Part shown: positions 1 to 5,874 of the stretch, piece after piece
Position numbering within the stretch: the stretch's first letter is position 1
How the letters are laid out: each line of letters starts with the position of its first letter
DNA from: an uncultured Clostridia bacterium
GTDB taxonomy: Bacteria > Bacillota > Clostridia > Oscillospirales > CAG-272
Direction of reading: 5' to 3'
Assembly (NCBI GenBank): GCA_945949385.1
Contig: CAMFEL010000107.1
Coordinates: 1-7,070 of the forward strand
Length of the DNA: 7,070 nucleotides
Made by a program: the position numbers and the translations under genes
The notes under the pieces: generated by a model
What the model was told of the DNA's origin: nothing
Databases searched by the model: none
What the model saw: only the letters and a program-made list of their open reading frames with translations

Positions 1-536
1 GGGCGCAGACAGATGGGGCGCTGAGAGAACAGCGCGACGCTCAGATATGCCGCAAAGCCTGCGAGCTTGTCAGCTTCAGGCACGCAGAATATGTCCTGCT
101 GTATGCGTCCCTTGAAGACGAAATATGTATTGACGCCCTTGCGAAAATTGCCCTTGAAAGGGGCAAAAAGACGGCGTTCCCCCTGTGCGACCCTCAAAGC
201 CATACCATGAGCTACCGTTTTGTAAATTCCGTGGAGGAGCTTATATCGGGCAGCTACGGCATACGGGAGCCGTCTCCGGACGCCCCCGCCTATGACGGGG
301 AATTGCACCGCGGCAGCGCGGTCTGCTTCGTGCCGGGAGTGGTGTTTGACAAAGCCGGCTACCGGGTAGGCTACGGCAAAGGCTATTACGACAGATTTCT
401 GTCCTCCTTTTCCGGCAGCCGCATAGGCGTTGTGTACTCCGACTTTATCCTACCGAGTCTTCCCCGAGGACGGTTTGACGAAAAGGTAGATATGCTTCTC
501 AGCGAAAAAGGTGTGAAAATAACAAGTGAAAGTTAA
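1..536 (+). CDS. 5-formyltetrahydrofolate cyclo-ligase, 5'-truncated by window edge
   Basis: Enzyme of one-carbon metabolism (EC 6.3.3.2): converts 5-formyl-THF to 5,10-methenyl-THF with ATP in the cytoplasm. The frame is open from base 3 to the TAA at 534-536, giving 177 visible residues. The ATG at 207 is internal: residues before it (about VLLYASLEDEICIDALAKIA, bases 93-152) are the normal N-terminal half of the family. The family is usually about 180-200 residues, so only some 10-20 residues are missing. Diagnostic motifs are GSYGIREP (from base 249), VPGVVFD (from 330) and the nucleotide/folate-binding signature GYGKGYYDRF at bases 369-398. The 3' end overlaps the next gene by 11 bases, suggesting one transcript and coupled translation. 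Family assignment is firm; the true start lies outside the window. Confidence 0.95.
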   Translation, partial: AQTDGALREQRDAQICRKACELVSFRHAEYVLLYASLEDEICIDALAKIALERGKKTAFPLCDPQSHTMSYRFVNSVEELISGSYGIREPSPDAPAYDGELHRGSAVCFVPGVVFDKAGYRVGYGKGYYDRFLSSFSGSRIGVVYSDFILPSLPRGRFDEKVDMLLSEKGVKITSES

Positions 537-1443
537 AGGAATACACGCCGCTCCGGCGCTGCTCATAGTAATATCGGCGCTGACCGCGGCGGCGGGACGG
601 CTTGATATTTCAAAGCTCGGCGAGAATACAAATCCGTATCTTACGGTAATGATAATCGAGCTTTGCTGCATAGGTCTGCCCGCAGTGTTTTTCTGCCTCC
701 TGCGAGGGGGAGAATATAAGGGCAGACTGCCCCTGAGAGCGCTGAAGCTTTCCCACATAGGCATATCCGCCTACGCCCTGCTTGTCATAGTGTGCGGCAG
801 TATCGCGCTGAGTATCCTTATGTATAACCTCTTTCCGGAGGCATTTGCGGCGTCGGCAGCCTCCGTTTCCTCATCGGCCGTGGCAAACTACGGACAGACG
901 GACAGCATATACGCCGCACTTGCTTTCGGCATACTTCCCGCGCTTTTGGAAGAATTTCTGTTTCGCGGCATAGTTTTTGCGGAATACTCTCCTTGGGGGG
1001 GAGCCGCGGCGGTAATAATGTCCTCCCTCACCTTTTCCATGCTGCACTTCAACCCGGTGAGACTTCCCATATACCTGTACTGCGGAATCATCCTTGCCCT
1101 GCTGACAGCGGCAACAGGTTCCTTCATTCCGGCAATGGTTGTACATACGGCGAATAATATATTCGTGCTGTATTTCGAGTCCTATATCTATAAGGTAGCG
1201 GGCAAGCACAGCGGAGGACTTATAATGCTTGCATTTCTCGTAATAACCGCGCTGCTCATTGCAGCGGCACTGTTCTTTTCCGCCTCGGAAAAGCTGTACC
1301 GTACAAAGAGCGAAAAAAACGCACCGTCCCCCTTAATAAGACAGCGCGGCGCCGGAGAAGCCCCCCTTTTGGTGCAGGCATTCGTATCCCCCACATTTAT
1401 AATTCTCGTCGTATTCTATCTTGTCGCTTCTTTTCTGATATGA
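526..1443 (+). CDS. CPBP-family intramembrane glutamic endopeptidase (CAAX protease/Abi type)
   Basis: Multi-pass membrane protein of 305 residues. The family motifs are all present: the EExxxR motif at E142, E143 and R147 (LEEFLFRG); FxxxH at F170-H174 (FSMLHF); and HxxxN at H207-N211 (HTANN). These are the presumed active-site residues of the CPBP/Rce1-like fold. Hydrophobic segments lie near 8-24, 40-58, 77-100, 128-141, 160-173, 183-206, 230-252 and 286-305; the last follows a polar, basic linker (about 254-285) and is an extra C-terminal helix beyond the core. The GTG start at 526 is the first possible start after an in-frame stop at 514-516; it overlaps the upstream cyclo-ligase gene by 11 bases, with a weak AAAGG at 508-512. 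The substrate cannot be told: bacterial members serve in bacteriocin maturation, immunity or unknown processing, and no bacteriocin genes lie nearby. Family firm, function unknown. Confidence 0.9.
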   Translation: MKVKGIHAAPALLIVISALTAAAGRLDISKLGENTNPYLTVMIIELCCIGLPAVFFCLLRGGEYKGRLPLRALKLSHIGISAYALLVIVCGSIALSILMYNLFPEAFAASAASVSSSAVANYGQTDSIYAALAFGILPALLEEFLFRGIVFAEYSPWGGAAAVIMSSLTFSMLHFNPVRLPIYLYCGIILALLTAATGSFIPAMVVHTANNIFVLYFESYIYKVAGKHSGGLIMLAFLVITALLIAAALFFSASEKLYRTKSEKNAPSPLIRQRGAGEAPLLVQAFVSPTFIILVVFYLVASFLI

Positions 1444-1473
1444 TATGCGCAAAAGAAAGGCACGGTCACTGAC

Positions 1474-3309
1474 ATGAACGAAAACAACAGACCTGACTTT
1501 GAAAACGAAAATACTTTCTCCGACGAGCCCGTTTTTGAGGGCAAATTGCGCCGTGAGGCGGCACAGCGCCGCCCTGCACAGCCGCCGGCACAGGGTACGG
1601 AGGGTGCCGCAGAAACGGCAGGCGCTCATGAAAACCCGAGCCCGTCTCAGTTGCGCCGCCCCCCTCAGGGGACGCCCTCTGCCGACCCGGCTAATAATAT
1701 GCGCCGTCCCTCCGCCGCTCCCGTCTCAACATCACGGCAGACGTCGGCAAACAGACCGACCCCCGGAGCGGCAGCGCCTCATAATCAGCAGGCGCAAAGA
1801 CCCGCCGCACCGCAGAGTCGTCCGGTGTCCGAAGCGCCCGGGCAGGCAAGCCCCTCGGCGCACCGTCCCCGTCCCGCAAAAAGCTCTGCCTCAGGCTCAG
1901 GCTCCGTCTCAGGCTCCGTCTCAGGCTCTGCCTCAGGCTCCGTCTCAGGCTCTGCCGAGCGCTCTCCCCGCCCCCGTCCCGTGCGCCCCGCCGCACAGAG
2001 AGGAGCCGTGGTGCCCTCAAAGGGCACTCAGGTCACTCCAAGAAGGGCTCCCGGAGCTCCGGTGCCCGCCCACGAAGCGGAAAAGCCGGCAGCGGCGGCA
2101 GGAGCAGCCGTTCCCGCATATGCAGCACGGCGCAGCCGTGCCATAGCCGACACAGGCTCCAAGGACAGCTCAAAGCCGGGCGAAAAAGTAAAAAGAGTCT
2201 CCACCCGCCACGAAAATACAAAAGAGGGCGCAAATATGATGACCAGCGTGGTCAAGGGCATAGTATATATCGTCCTTGTACTGGTGGTTTCCGTATTTAT
2301 CTCCATTTTCGCAATCCGCGTGGGCAACGATGTCTTTGCCTTTGTCAAGAGCGACGAGGCGGTGGATATTACCATCCCCGAGAACGCCACCACTTCGGAA
2401 GTGGCAAGGATCCTTGCGGACAACGGCATAATAAAATACCCCTCTGTTTTCAAAATGTACGCCTCCCTCAAGCACGAAAAGGGAGACTATCTGGCGGGCG
2501 ACTACACCGTGTCCCCCTCCATGAGCTACGATAAGCTTCGCGGCACATTCAAAAAGCAGGTGGAAACGGGTACCTGCTGGATAACTATTCCCGAGGGCTA
2601 CACTACGGACGAGATCATCGACCTTATGGTGGAAAACGGCATAGGCACCAGAGAGGGATATATTGATGTCATAAACAACTACGACTTTGACTACTGGTTT
2701 ATTGACGAGCTGGAGGAAAAGGGGACGAACCCCGACCGCTTCTACCGTCTTGACGGCTATCTTTTCCCCGATTCCTACGAGTTCTATAAGGCGTCAAGCG
2801 AAGCCACCGTCATAAATAAGCTGCTGGCGCGTTTCGACGAAGTGTTCGTGGAGGACTACCGTACCAGAGCATCGCAGCTCGGTTATTCCGTTGATCAGAT
2901 ACTGACCATAGCTTCTCTTGTGGAAAAAGAAGCAGGCAGTATGGCGGACTTTATGTATGTTTCCTCCGTGTTTAATAACAGACTGAAGGATCCCTATAAC
3001 TTCCCGCGGCTTGAAAGCGACGCTACCGTGGTATACGCCATACAGATAAACACGGGCGTGCGGCCTAAGGAAATTACCCCCGAGGATCTGAAATACGACA
3101 GTCCCTATAACACCTACACTCACGAAGGCCTGCCTCCGGGACCGATCACCAACCCCAGCGCCAGCGCCATAAGATACGCCCTGTATCCGGCAAATACGAA
3201 TTATAAATATTTCGTCAGCGCCGATAACGGCACCACACTGTTTGCCGCCACCAAATATGAGCACGATGCTAATATTCAGACGGTAAAGCAGATGAATGAA
3301 CAGAAGTAA
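1474..3309 (+). CDS. mltG: Endolytic murein transglycosylase MltG with long disordered N-terminal extension
   Basis: Membrane-anchored lytic transglycosylase that cuts nascent peptidoglycan strands and helps set glycan length. It has 611 residues, against about 330-400 for a typical MltG. Residues 1-255 are a low-complexity Pro/Ala/Ser/Arg-rich cytoplasmic tail, including Ser-Gly repeats at 140-160. One transmembrane helix spans about 259-282. Outside the membrane are a small LysM-like subdomain (about 297-350) and the YceG catalytic domain (about 365-605). Catalytic-region motifs are ASLVEKEAG at 480-488 (E484 is the likely counterpart of the essential Glu; E486 is adjacent), LESDATVVYA at 513-522 and YNTYTHEGLPPGPITNPS at 545-562. 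The ATG at 1474 is preceded by AGAAAGG at 1454-1460, a long 13-base spacing, but there is no in-frame alternative nearby. It lies 30 bases after the CPBP gene, probably in the same operon, and ends just before a strong hairpin. Confidence 0.95.
   Translation: MNENNRPDFENENTFSDEPVFEGKLRREAAQRRPAQPPAQGTEGAAETAGAHENPSPSQLRRPPQGTPSADPANNMRRPSAAPVSTSRQTSANRPTPGAAAPHNQQAQRPAAPQSRPVSEAPGQASPSAHRPRPAKSSASGSGSVSGSVSGSASGSVSGSAERSPRPRPVRPAAQRGAVVPSKGTQVTPRRAPGAPVPAHEAEKPAAAAGAAVPAYAARRSRAIADTGSKDSSKPGEKVKRVSTRHENTKEGANMMTSVVKGIVYIVLVLVVSVFISIFAIRVGNDVFAFVKSDEAVDITIPENATTSEVARILADNGIIKYPSVFKMYASLKHEKGDYLAGDYTVSPSMSYDKLRGTFKKQVETGTCWITIPEGYTTDEIIDLMVENGIGTREGYIDVINNYDFDYWFIDELEEKGTNPDRFYRLDGYLFPDSYEFYKASSEATVINKLLARFDEVFVEDYRTRASQLGYSVDQILTIASLVEKEAGSMADFMYVSSVFNNRLKDPYNFPRLESDATVVYAIQINTGVRPKEITPEDLKYDSPYNTYTHEGLPPGPITNPSASAIRYALYPANTNYKYFVSADNGTTLFAATKYEHDANIQTVKQMNEQK
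1891..1956 (+). repeat. 12-bp tandem repeat inside mltG coding Gly-Ser-Val/Ala-Ser
   Basis: The unit GGCTCCGTCTCA (variants GGCTCTGCCTCA and a short GGCTCA) is repeated about five times in frame, coding GS, GSVS, GSVS, GSAS, GSVS, GSAE. The period of 12 keeps the reading frame, so gain or loss of units would only change linker length. It lies in the disordered cytoplasmic part of MltG. Confidence 0.9.
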
Positions 3310-3313
3310 GAGT

Positions 3314-3345
3314 AATACAGGGGCGCCGAAAGGCGCCCCTGTATT
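3314..3345 (+). terminator. Hairpin terminator after mltG
   Basis: A perfect 14-bp stem (AATACAGGGGCGCC at 3314-3327 with its complement at 3332-3345) carries a GAAA tetraloop. It starts 5 bases after the mltG stop codon. There is no real T tract after it, only TATTGG, so it may act as a weak or factor-assisted terminator or as an mRNA 3' end stabiliser. The mirror-image A/T ends make it equally plausible on the other strand. Confidence 0.75.
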
Positions 3346-3387
3346 GGTAAGTTGCTATATTTGATAATGCTTTTGAGCGATTTTGCC

Positions 3388-3721
3388 GGAATTCAGACTT
3401 GATTGTTTGCTAATAGAAATGAGGAGAGGAATATTCGAAGGGACTGCTGTCCCGTCAGCAGTCCCGCAGGGCTCTCCCCGCACGGCTAAAGGGAGGGGAG
3501 AAGATGGGTCTTCTCCCCTCCCTTTAGAATCTCTCCCCTCTTCTCGACACGTTAGAACATCAGACCGTTGCGTTGAAAGAGCGCAACACATTCGACTAAG
3601 TGTAGGGAGCTTGTTCCGTTAGCCTAAACTTAAAGTCTCGCAACAGAAATAAAGCAACGCTAACGAGCGTGTCGATAGCAGATTTGTGGCTGCCCACAGA
3701 AAGTAAGTTTTACGAAACTGA
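3388..3721. repeat. Copy 1 of a ~334-nt structured tandem repeat (candidate ncRNA)
   Basis: This copy begins GGAATTCAGACTTGATT and is repeated 345 bases downstream at roughly 80% identity by eye. Hairpins, all perfect here: A, 10 bp, 3440-3449 with 3456-3465, loop TCCCGT; B, 18 bp, 3486-3503 with 3510-3527, loop ATGGGT; C, 6 bp, 3567-3572 with 3582-3587; D, 5 bp, 3657-3661 with 3666-3670, loop AACG. TCGACACG at 3544-3551 can also pair with CGTGTCGA at 3668-3675, enclosing C, although the last three bases of D's right arm are shared with it. No credible ORF is present: the short open frames cross the hairpins and are not kept in copy 2. There is no transposase, and no convincing promoter was seen. 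Strand is unknown. Confidence 0.85.
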
Positions 3722-3732
3722 TAGTGTTTTCG

Positions 3733-4066
3733 GGAATTCAGACTTGATTATTAGCTAACAGAAATGAAGTTAGAAAATTTCGAAGGGACTGCTGTCCCGT
3801 CAGCAGCCCCTCCGAGCCACCCCGACCGGCTAAAGAGAGGGGAGACGATGTATCTTCTCCCCTCTCTTTAGAATCTCTCCCCTCTTCTCGACACGATAGA
3901 ACTGCAAGGCGATGAGTTGAAAGAGCTCAACACATTCGACTAAGTGTAGAGAGCTTGTCCCGTTAGCCTAAACCTGCAAGCCTCGCGACAGACATATAGC
4001 AACGCTAATGAGCGTGTCGATAGCAGACTTGAAGTCACCCACAGAAAGAAAGTTATGCTAAATTGA
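3733..4066. repeat. Copy 2 of the ~334-nt structured tandem repeat (candidate ncRNA)
   Basis: Same order of elements as copy 1. Hairpin A is 3785-3794 with 3801-3810 (one mismatch, A3788/C3807). B is 3830-3847 with 3854-3871 (one mismatch, C3846/T3855). C is 3911-3916 with 3926-3931 (one mismatch, A3912/A3930). D is retained with loop AATG. TCGACACG at 3888-3895 can pair with CGTGTCGA at 4013-4020. Two pairs differ from copy 1 on both sides and still pair: G3492-C3521 becomes A3836-T3865 in B, and C3571-G3583 becomes A3915-T3927 in C. This suggests selection for structure. Long identical blocks include ACACATTCGACTAAGTGTAG (3586-3605 and 3930-3949). Confidence 0.85.
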
Positions 4067-4074
4067 GCATTAGA

Positions 4075-4184
4075 CCGCAGGGGCGGACGGCTTGGCCGTC
4101 CGATAAACGATAGGAAAAGCGCGTAAGAAAGCTTGTTTTCTTACGCGCTTTTTCATCGTTGCCGCTTATACGGCACCCCTGCGG
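4075..4184. other. Nested four-way-junction palindrome
   Basis: The outer 9-bp stem CCGCAGGGG (4075-4083) with CCCCTGCGG (4176-4184) encloses three hairpins laid nearly end to end. H1 is an 8-bp perfect stem, 4084-4091 with 4095-4102, loop TTG. H2 is a 24-bp stem with one bulged A, 4106-4130 with 4137-4160. H3 is a 4-bp stem, 4161-4164 with 4171-4174. Only a few bases stay unpaired at the junction. No coding frame runs through it. It could be a structured RNA, a small palindromic repeat of REP/MITE type, or a compound terminator; the sequence alone does not decide. Confidence 0.7.
4106..4160. terminator. Strong bidirectional terminator-like hairpin
   Basis: The core is a perfect 16-bp stem, AAAAGCGCGTAAGAAA (4115-4130) with TTTCTTACGCGCTTTT (4137-4152), loop GCTTGT. 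It is extended by a G·T and a G-C pair, a bulged A, and six more pairs to AACGAT/ATCGTT at the base. A-rich upstream and T-rich downstream arms (TTTTT at 4149-4153) give a terminator signature on both strands. It is the arm H2 of the larger junction at 4075-4184 and would end any transcript through the tandem repeats. Confidence 0.75.
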
Positions 4185-4207
4185 GGAATTTCTTCATCAT
4201 AATTAAA

Positions 4208-4372
4208 AGTTTTTTGGGGTTCTTAGTACCTTTTTCTCAAAAAAGGTACTAAGCGGAGCGCGAGGCAGAGCCTCGCATATACTTGGCGGGGCTCGGGGCA
4301 GCGCCCCGCGTATGTCTCGGGGTTTGTGGCATAGCCCGGCAGAGCCCCGTATGCATCCGGGCCGATTCGGCG
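4208..4372. repeat. Cluster of palindromes upstream of the T-box promoter
   Basis: This gene-free stretch holds successive stems. The first is 14 bp, 4222-4235 with 4240-4253 (CTTAGTACCTTTTT arm, loop CTCA). Then come GCGAGGC-AGA-GCCTCGC at 4260-4276; GCGGGGC with GCCCCGC around 4290-4313, which includes an alternative GGGGC-AGC-GCCCC; CGGGG 4318-4322 with CCCCG 4345-4349; and GCCG-ATT-CGGC at 4361-4371. Three GC-rich units each end in CCTCGC, CCCCGC or CCCCG followed by ATATAC, GTATGT or TATGC, so they look like diverged copies of one short unit. No T tract follows. It resembles an intergenic dispersed repeat, but copies elsewhere cannot be seen here. Confidence 0.65.
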
Positions 4373-4421
4373 TGTAATGCAAATATGCAACTGAAAAATT
4401 CAAAAAATTTTGATTTCGGTA

Positions 4422-4450
4422 TTGACAAAGCAACTTTACCGTGCTAAAAT
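4422..4450 (+). promoter_or_regulatory. Sigma-A-type promoter of the trp transporter operon
   Basis: The -35 box TTGACA (4422-4427) is a perfect match and the -10 box TAAAAT (4445-4450) a 5/6 match, separated by exactly 17 bases. An A/T-rich stretch lies just upstream (4395-4415). Transcription should start near 4456-4460, immediately before Stem I of the T-box leader. Confidence 0.9.
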
Positions 4451-4458
4451 CAAGTAAA

Positions 4459-4731
4459 CCGTTGAGGAAGAGTGAGTAAGCTTTCAGCAACTTCTTTCAG
4501 AGAGTCGCCGGCGGTGGGATGGCGGCAGAAGGGCAAAAGCCGAATGGGCTTCCGAGGGCAAGCGGAAAGGGACTTCGGTTCTGAGTATGTGCGACGGAGT
4601 AAGGCTCTCCGTAAACAAAGGTCAGCATATGTCAGTATGCGCAGAGGTGGGCGCTTTCAGCGTCAAGCCGGGTGGTACCGCAGGATGATTCCTGTCCCAG
4701 CAATCTCAAGAATTGCGGGGCGGGATTTTTT
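4459..4731 (+). promoter_or_regulatory. Tryptophan T-box riboswitch leader
   Basis: The leader RNA senses uncharged tRNA and controls the downstream transporter by antitermination. Stem I has GGAAG (4466-4470) with CTTCC (4549-4553), loop-E element AGTA (4475-4478) opposite GAA (4542-4544), GCTTT (4480-4484) with AAAGC (4536-4540), CTTCT (4491-4495) with AGAAG (4527-4531), the AGAGAG element (4499-4504) and a distal GTCGCC/GGCGGC stem (4504-4509, 4521-4526). The specifier directly after GAA is TGG (4545-4547), the Trp codon. A stem at 4594-4599/4607-4612 fits Stem III. The T-box sequence AAGCCGGGTGGTACCGC is at 4665-4681. The antiterminator pairs GGG 4670-4672 with CCC 4696-4698 and CAGGA 4681-4685 with TCCTG 4690-4694, leaving TGGT (4673-4676) free for the tRNA acceptor end. 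The class is certain; the Trp specificity agrees with the downstream genes. Confidence 0.95.
4690..4731 (+). terminator. T-box-controlled intrinsic terminator
   Basis: The stem is TCCTGTCCC (4690-4698) and GCAAT (4700-4704), with A4699 bulged, pairing with ATTGC (4712-4716) and GGGGCGGGA (4717-4725): 14 pairs, including two G·U. Six T residues follow at 4726-4731. The left arm shares 4690-4698 with the antiterminator, so the two structures exclude each other. With charged tRNA-Trp the terminator should form; with uncharged tRNA it should be blocked. Confidence 0.92.
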
Positions 4732-4790
4732 ATTTTCCGCAACGCAAAAACCACTGCCGCAAAAAGCGAAAAAAGAAAGGAAAAGAAAAA

Positions 4791-5843
4791 ATGAAAATCA
4801 AAAAACTTGCAGCCGCACTTCTCGCCGCCGTTCTTGCAGCGGCATCCCTTGCTTCCTGCACCGCAAAAGCCGATGACAAAGAGACCGAGGGCAAAGACAC
4901 CTACACCGTAGGTATCTGCAACTACGTGGACGACGCCTCCCTCAATCAGATAGTAGAAAACATCGAAAACCGACTCGCCGAGATTTCCGAGGAGCGCGAT
5001 GTGACCATTAAGGTTTCCGTCGACAACTGCAACGCAGACGCAAACCTTATGTCTCAGATAATTTCCAACTTCCTTGCAGACAAAACCGATCTGCTGGTAG
5101 GCGTAGCAACCCCCGTTGCCATGGCAATGCAGGCGGCTACCGAGGACAATAATACCCCCGTAGTGTTCGCGGCAGTTTCCGACCCTGTATCCGCAGGACT
5201 TGTTGAATCCCTCGAGGCTCCCGGCAGCAACGTCACCGGCACCTCCGATTATCTCAATACCGACGCAATAATGAACCTTATCATAACCACCAACCCCGAC
5301 ATCAAAAAGGTAGGTCTGCTGTACGATGTGGGACAGGATTCCTCCGCAACTCCCATAGCAAGTGCAAAGAAATTCCTTGACGAGCACAACATTAAGTACA
5401 TAGAGCGCACCGGAACCACCGTTGACGAGATCGCTCTTGCCGCACAGGCGCTTGTATCCGACGGAGTCGAGGCTGTGTTCACCCCCACCGACAATACGAT
5501 AATGAAGTCCGAGCTTACAATTTACGAAACCTTTGCAAAGGCCGGCATCCCCCACTTCACCGGCGCGGATTCCTTCGCACTTAACGGCGCTTTCCTGGGC
5601 TACGGCGTTGACTACGCAAACCTGGGCGTTGAGACCGCGGATCAGATAGCCGAAATACTCCTTGATAAGAAAGACCCCTCCGAAGTACCGGTACGCACTT
5701 TTGATAACGGCACGGCAACAATCAATACCGACATCTGCACGGAGCTGAAGCTTGACTTCGAAAAGCTGAAAGAGGACTACGCTCCCTTCTGCACCAAGAT
5801 CGAAACCATAGTAACCGCCGAAAGCTTCGACGACATAAAATAA
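4791..5843 (+). CDS. trpX: Tryptophan ABC transporter substrate-binding lipoprotein (TrpX type)
   Basis: Extracellular, lipid-anchored binding protein of the ABC_sub_bind family (COG2984), 350 residues. The N-terminus MKIKK, a hydrophobic stretch and the lipobox LASC at 20-23 (cleavage before C23) form a lipoprotein signal. Family motifs are GVATPVAMAMQ (104-114), VSDPVSAGLV (129-138), NVTGTSDYLN (147-156), TPTDNT (231-236) and GYGVDY (270-275). The ATG at 4791 is chosen because AGAAAGG (4774-4780) sits 10 bases upstream and it begins the signal peptide; an in-frame TTG at 4713 would fall inside the terminator stem and is wrong. The Trp T-box upstream and the family pattern of trpXYZ operons point to tryptophan as ligand, though the protein alone would only say aromatic or other amino acid. 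It ends in adjacent in-frame stops TAA TAG TAA. Confidence 0.92.
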   Translation: MKIKKLAAALLAAVLAAASLASCTAKADDKETEGKDTYTVGICNYVDDASLNQIVENIENRLAEISEERDVTIKVSVDNCNADANLMSQIISNFLADKTDLLVGVATPVAMAMQAATEDNNTPVVFAAVSDPVSAGLVESLEAPGSNVTGTSDYLNTDAIMNLIITTNPDIKKVGLLYDVGQDSSATPIASAKKFLDEHNIKYIERTGTTVDEIALAAQALVSDGVEAVFTPTDNTIMKSELTIYETFAKAGIPHFTGADSFALNGAFLGYGVDYANLGVETADQIAEILLDKKDPSEVPVRTFDNGTATINTDICTELKLDFEKLKEDYAPFCTKIETIVTAESFDDIK

Positions 5844-5874
5844 TAGTAAACAAGAAAAATAACGGAGAATTGTA

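Noticed and set aside
1499..2146. 215-residue + strand frame and overlapping minus frames in the mltG N-terminal region
   Set aside because: They are open only because the low-complexity GC-rich tail has few stops in any frame. They give Arg/Pro-rich or Glu/Pro-repeat shadows without start signals.
3346..3387. Promoter upstream of repeat copy 1 (TGATAAT at 3362-3368)
   Set aside because: The -10-like box has no acceptable -35 at 16-18 bases; the region upstream is the mltG hairpin arm.
3383..3622. 79-residue + strand and 78-residue minus strand frames in repeat copy 1
   Set aside because: They pass through the perfect hairpins, lack ribosome sites and are not preserved in copy 2, so they are not likely genes.
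3388..4066. CRISPR array or insertion sequence
   Set aside because: There are only two long copies with no short repeat-spacer pattern, no cas genes, no transposase frame and no clear terminal inverted repeats or target duplications.
4713..4790. In-frame TTG start extending TrpX by 26 residues
   Set aside because: It lies in the terminator stem and would place a Lys/Arg-rich stretch before a complete lipoprotein signal peptide. The ATG at 4791 has a good ribosome site.
4472..4876. 134-residue + strand frame over the leader
   Set aside because: It covers the T-box structure almost exactly; the bases are explained by the RNA elements.
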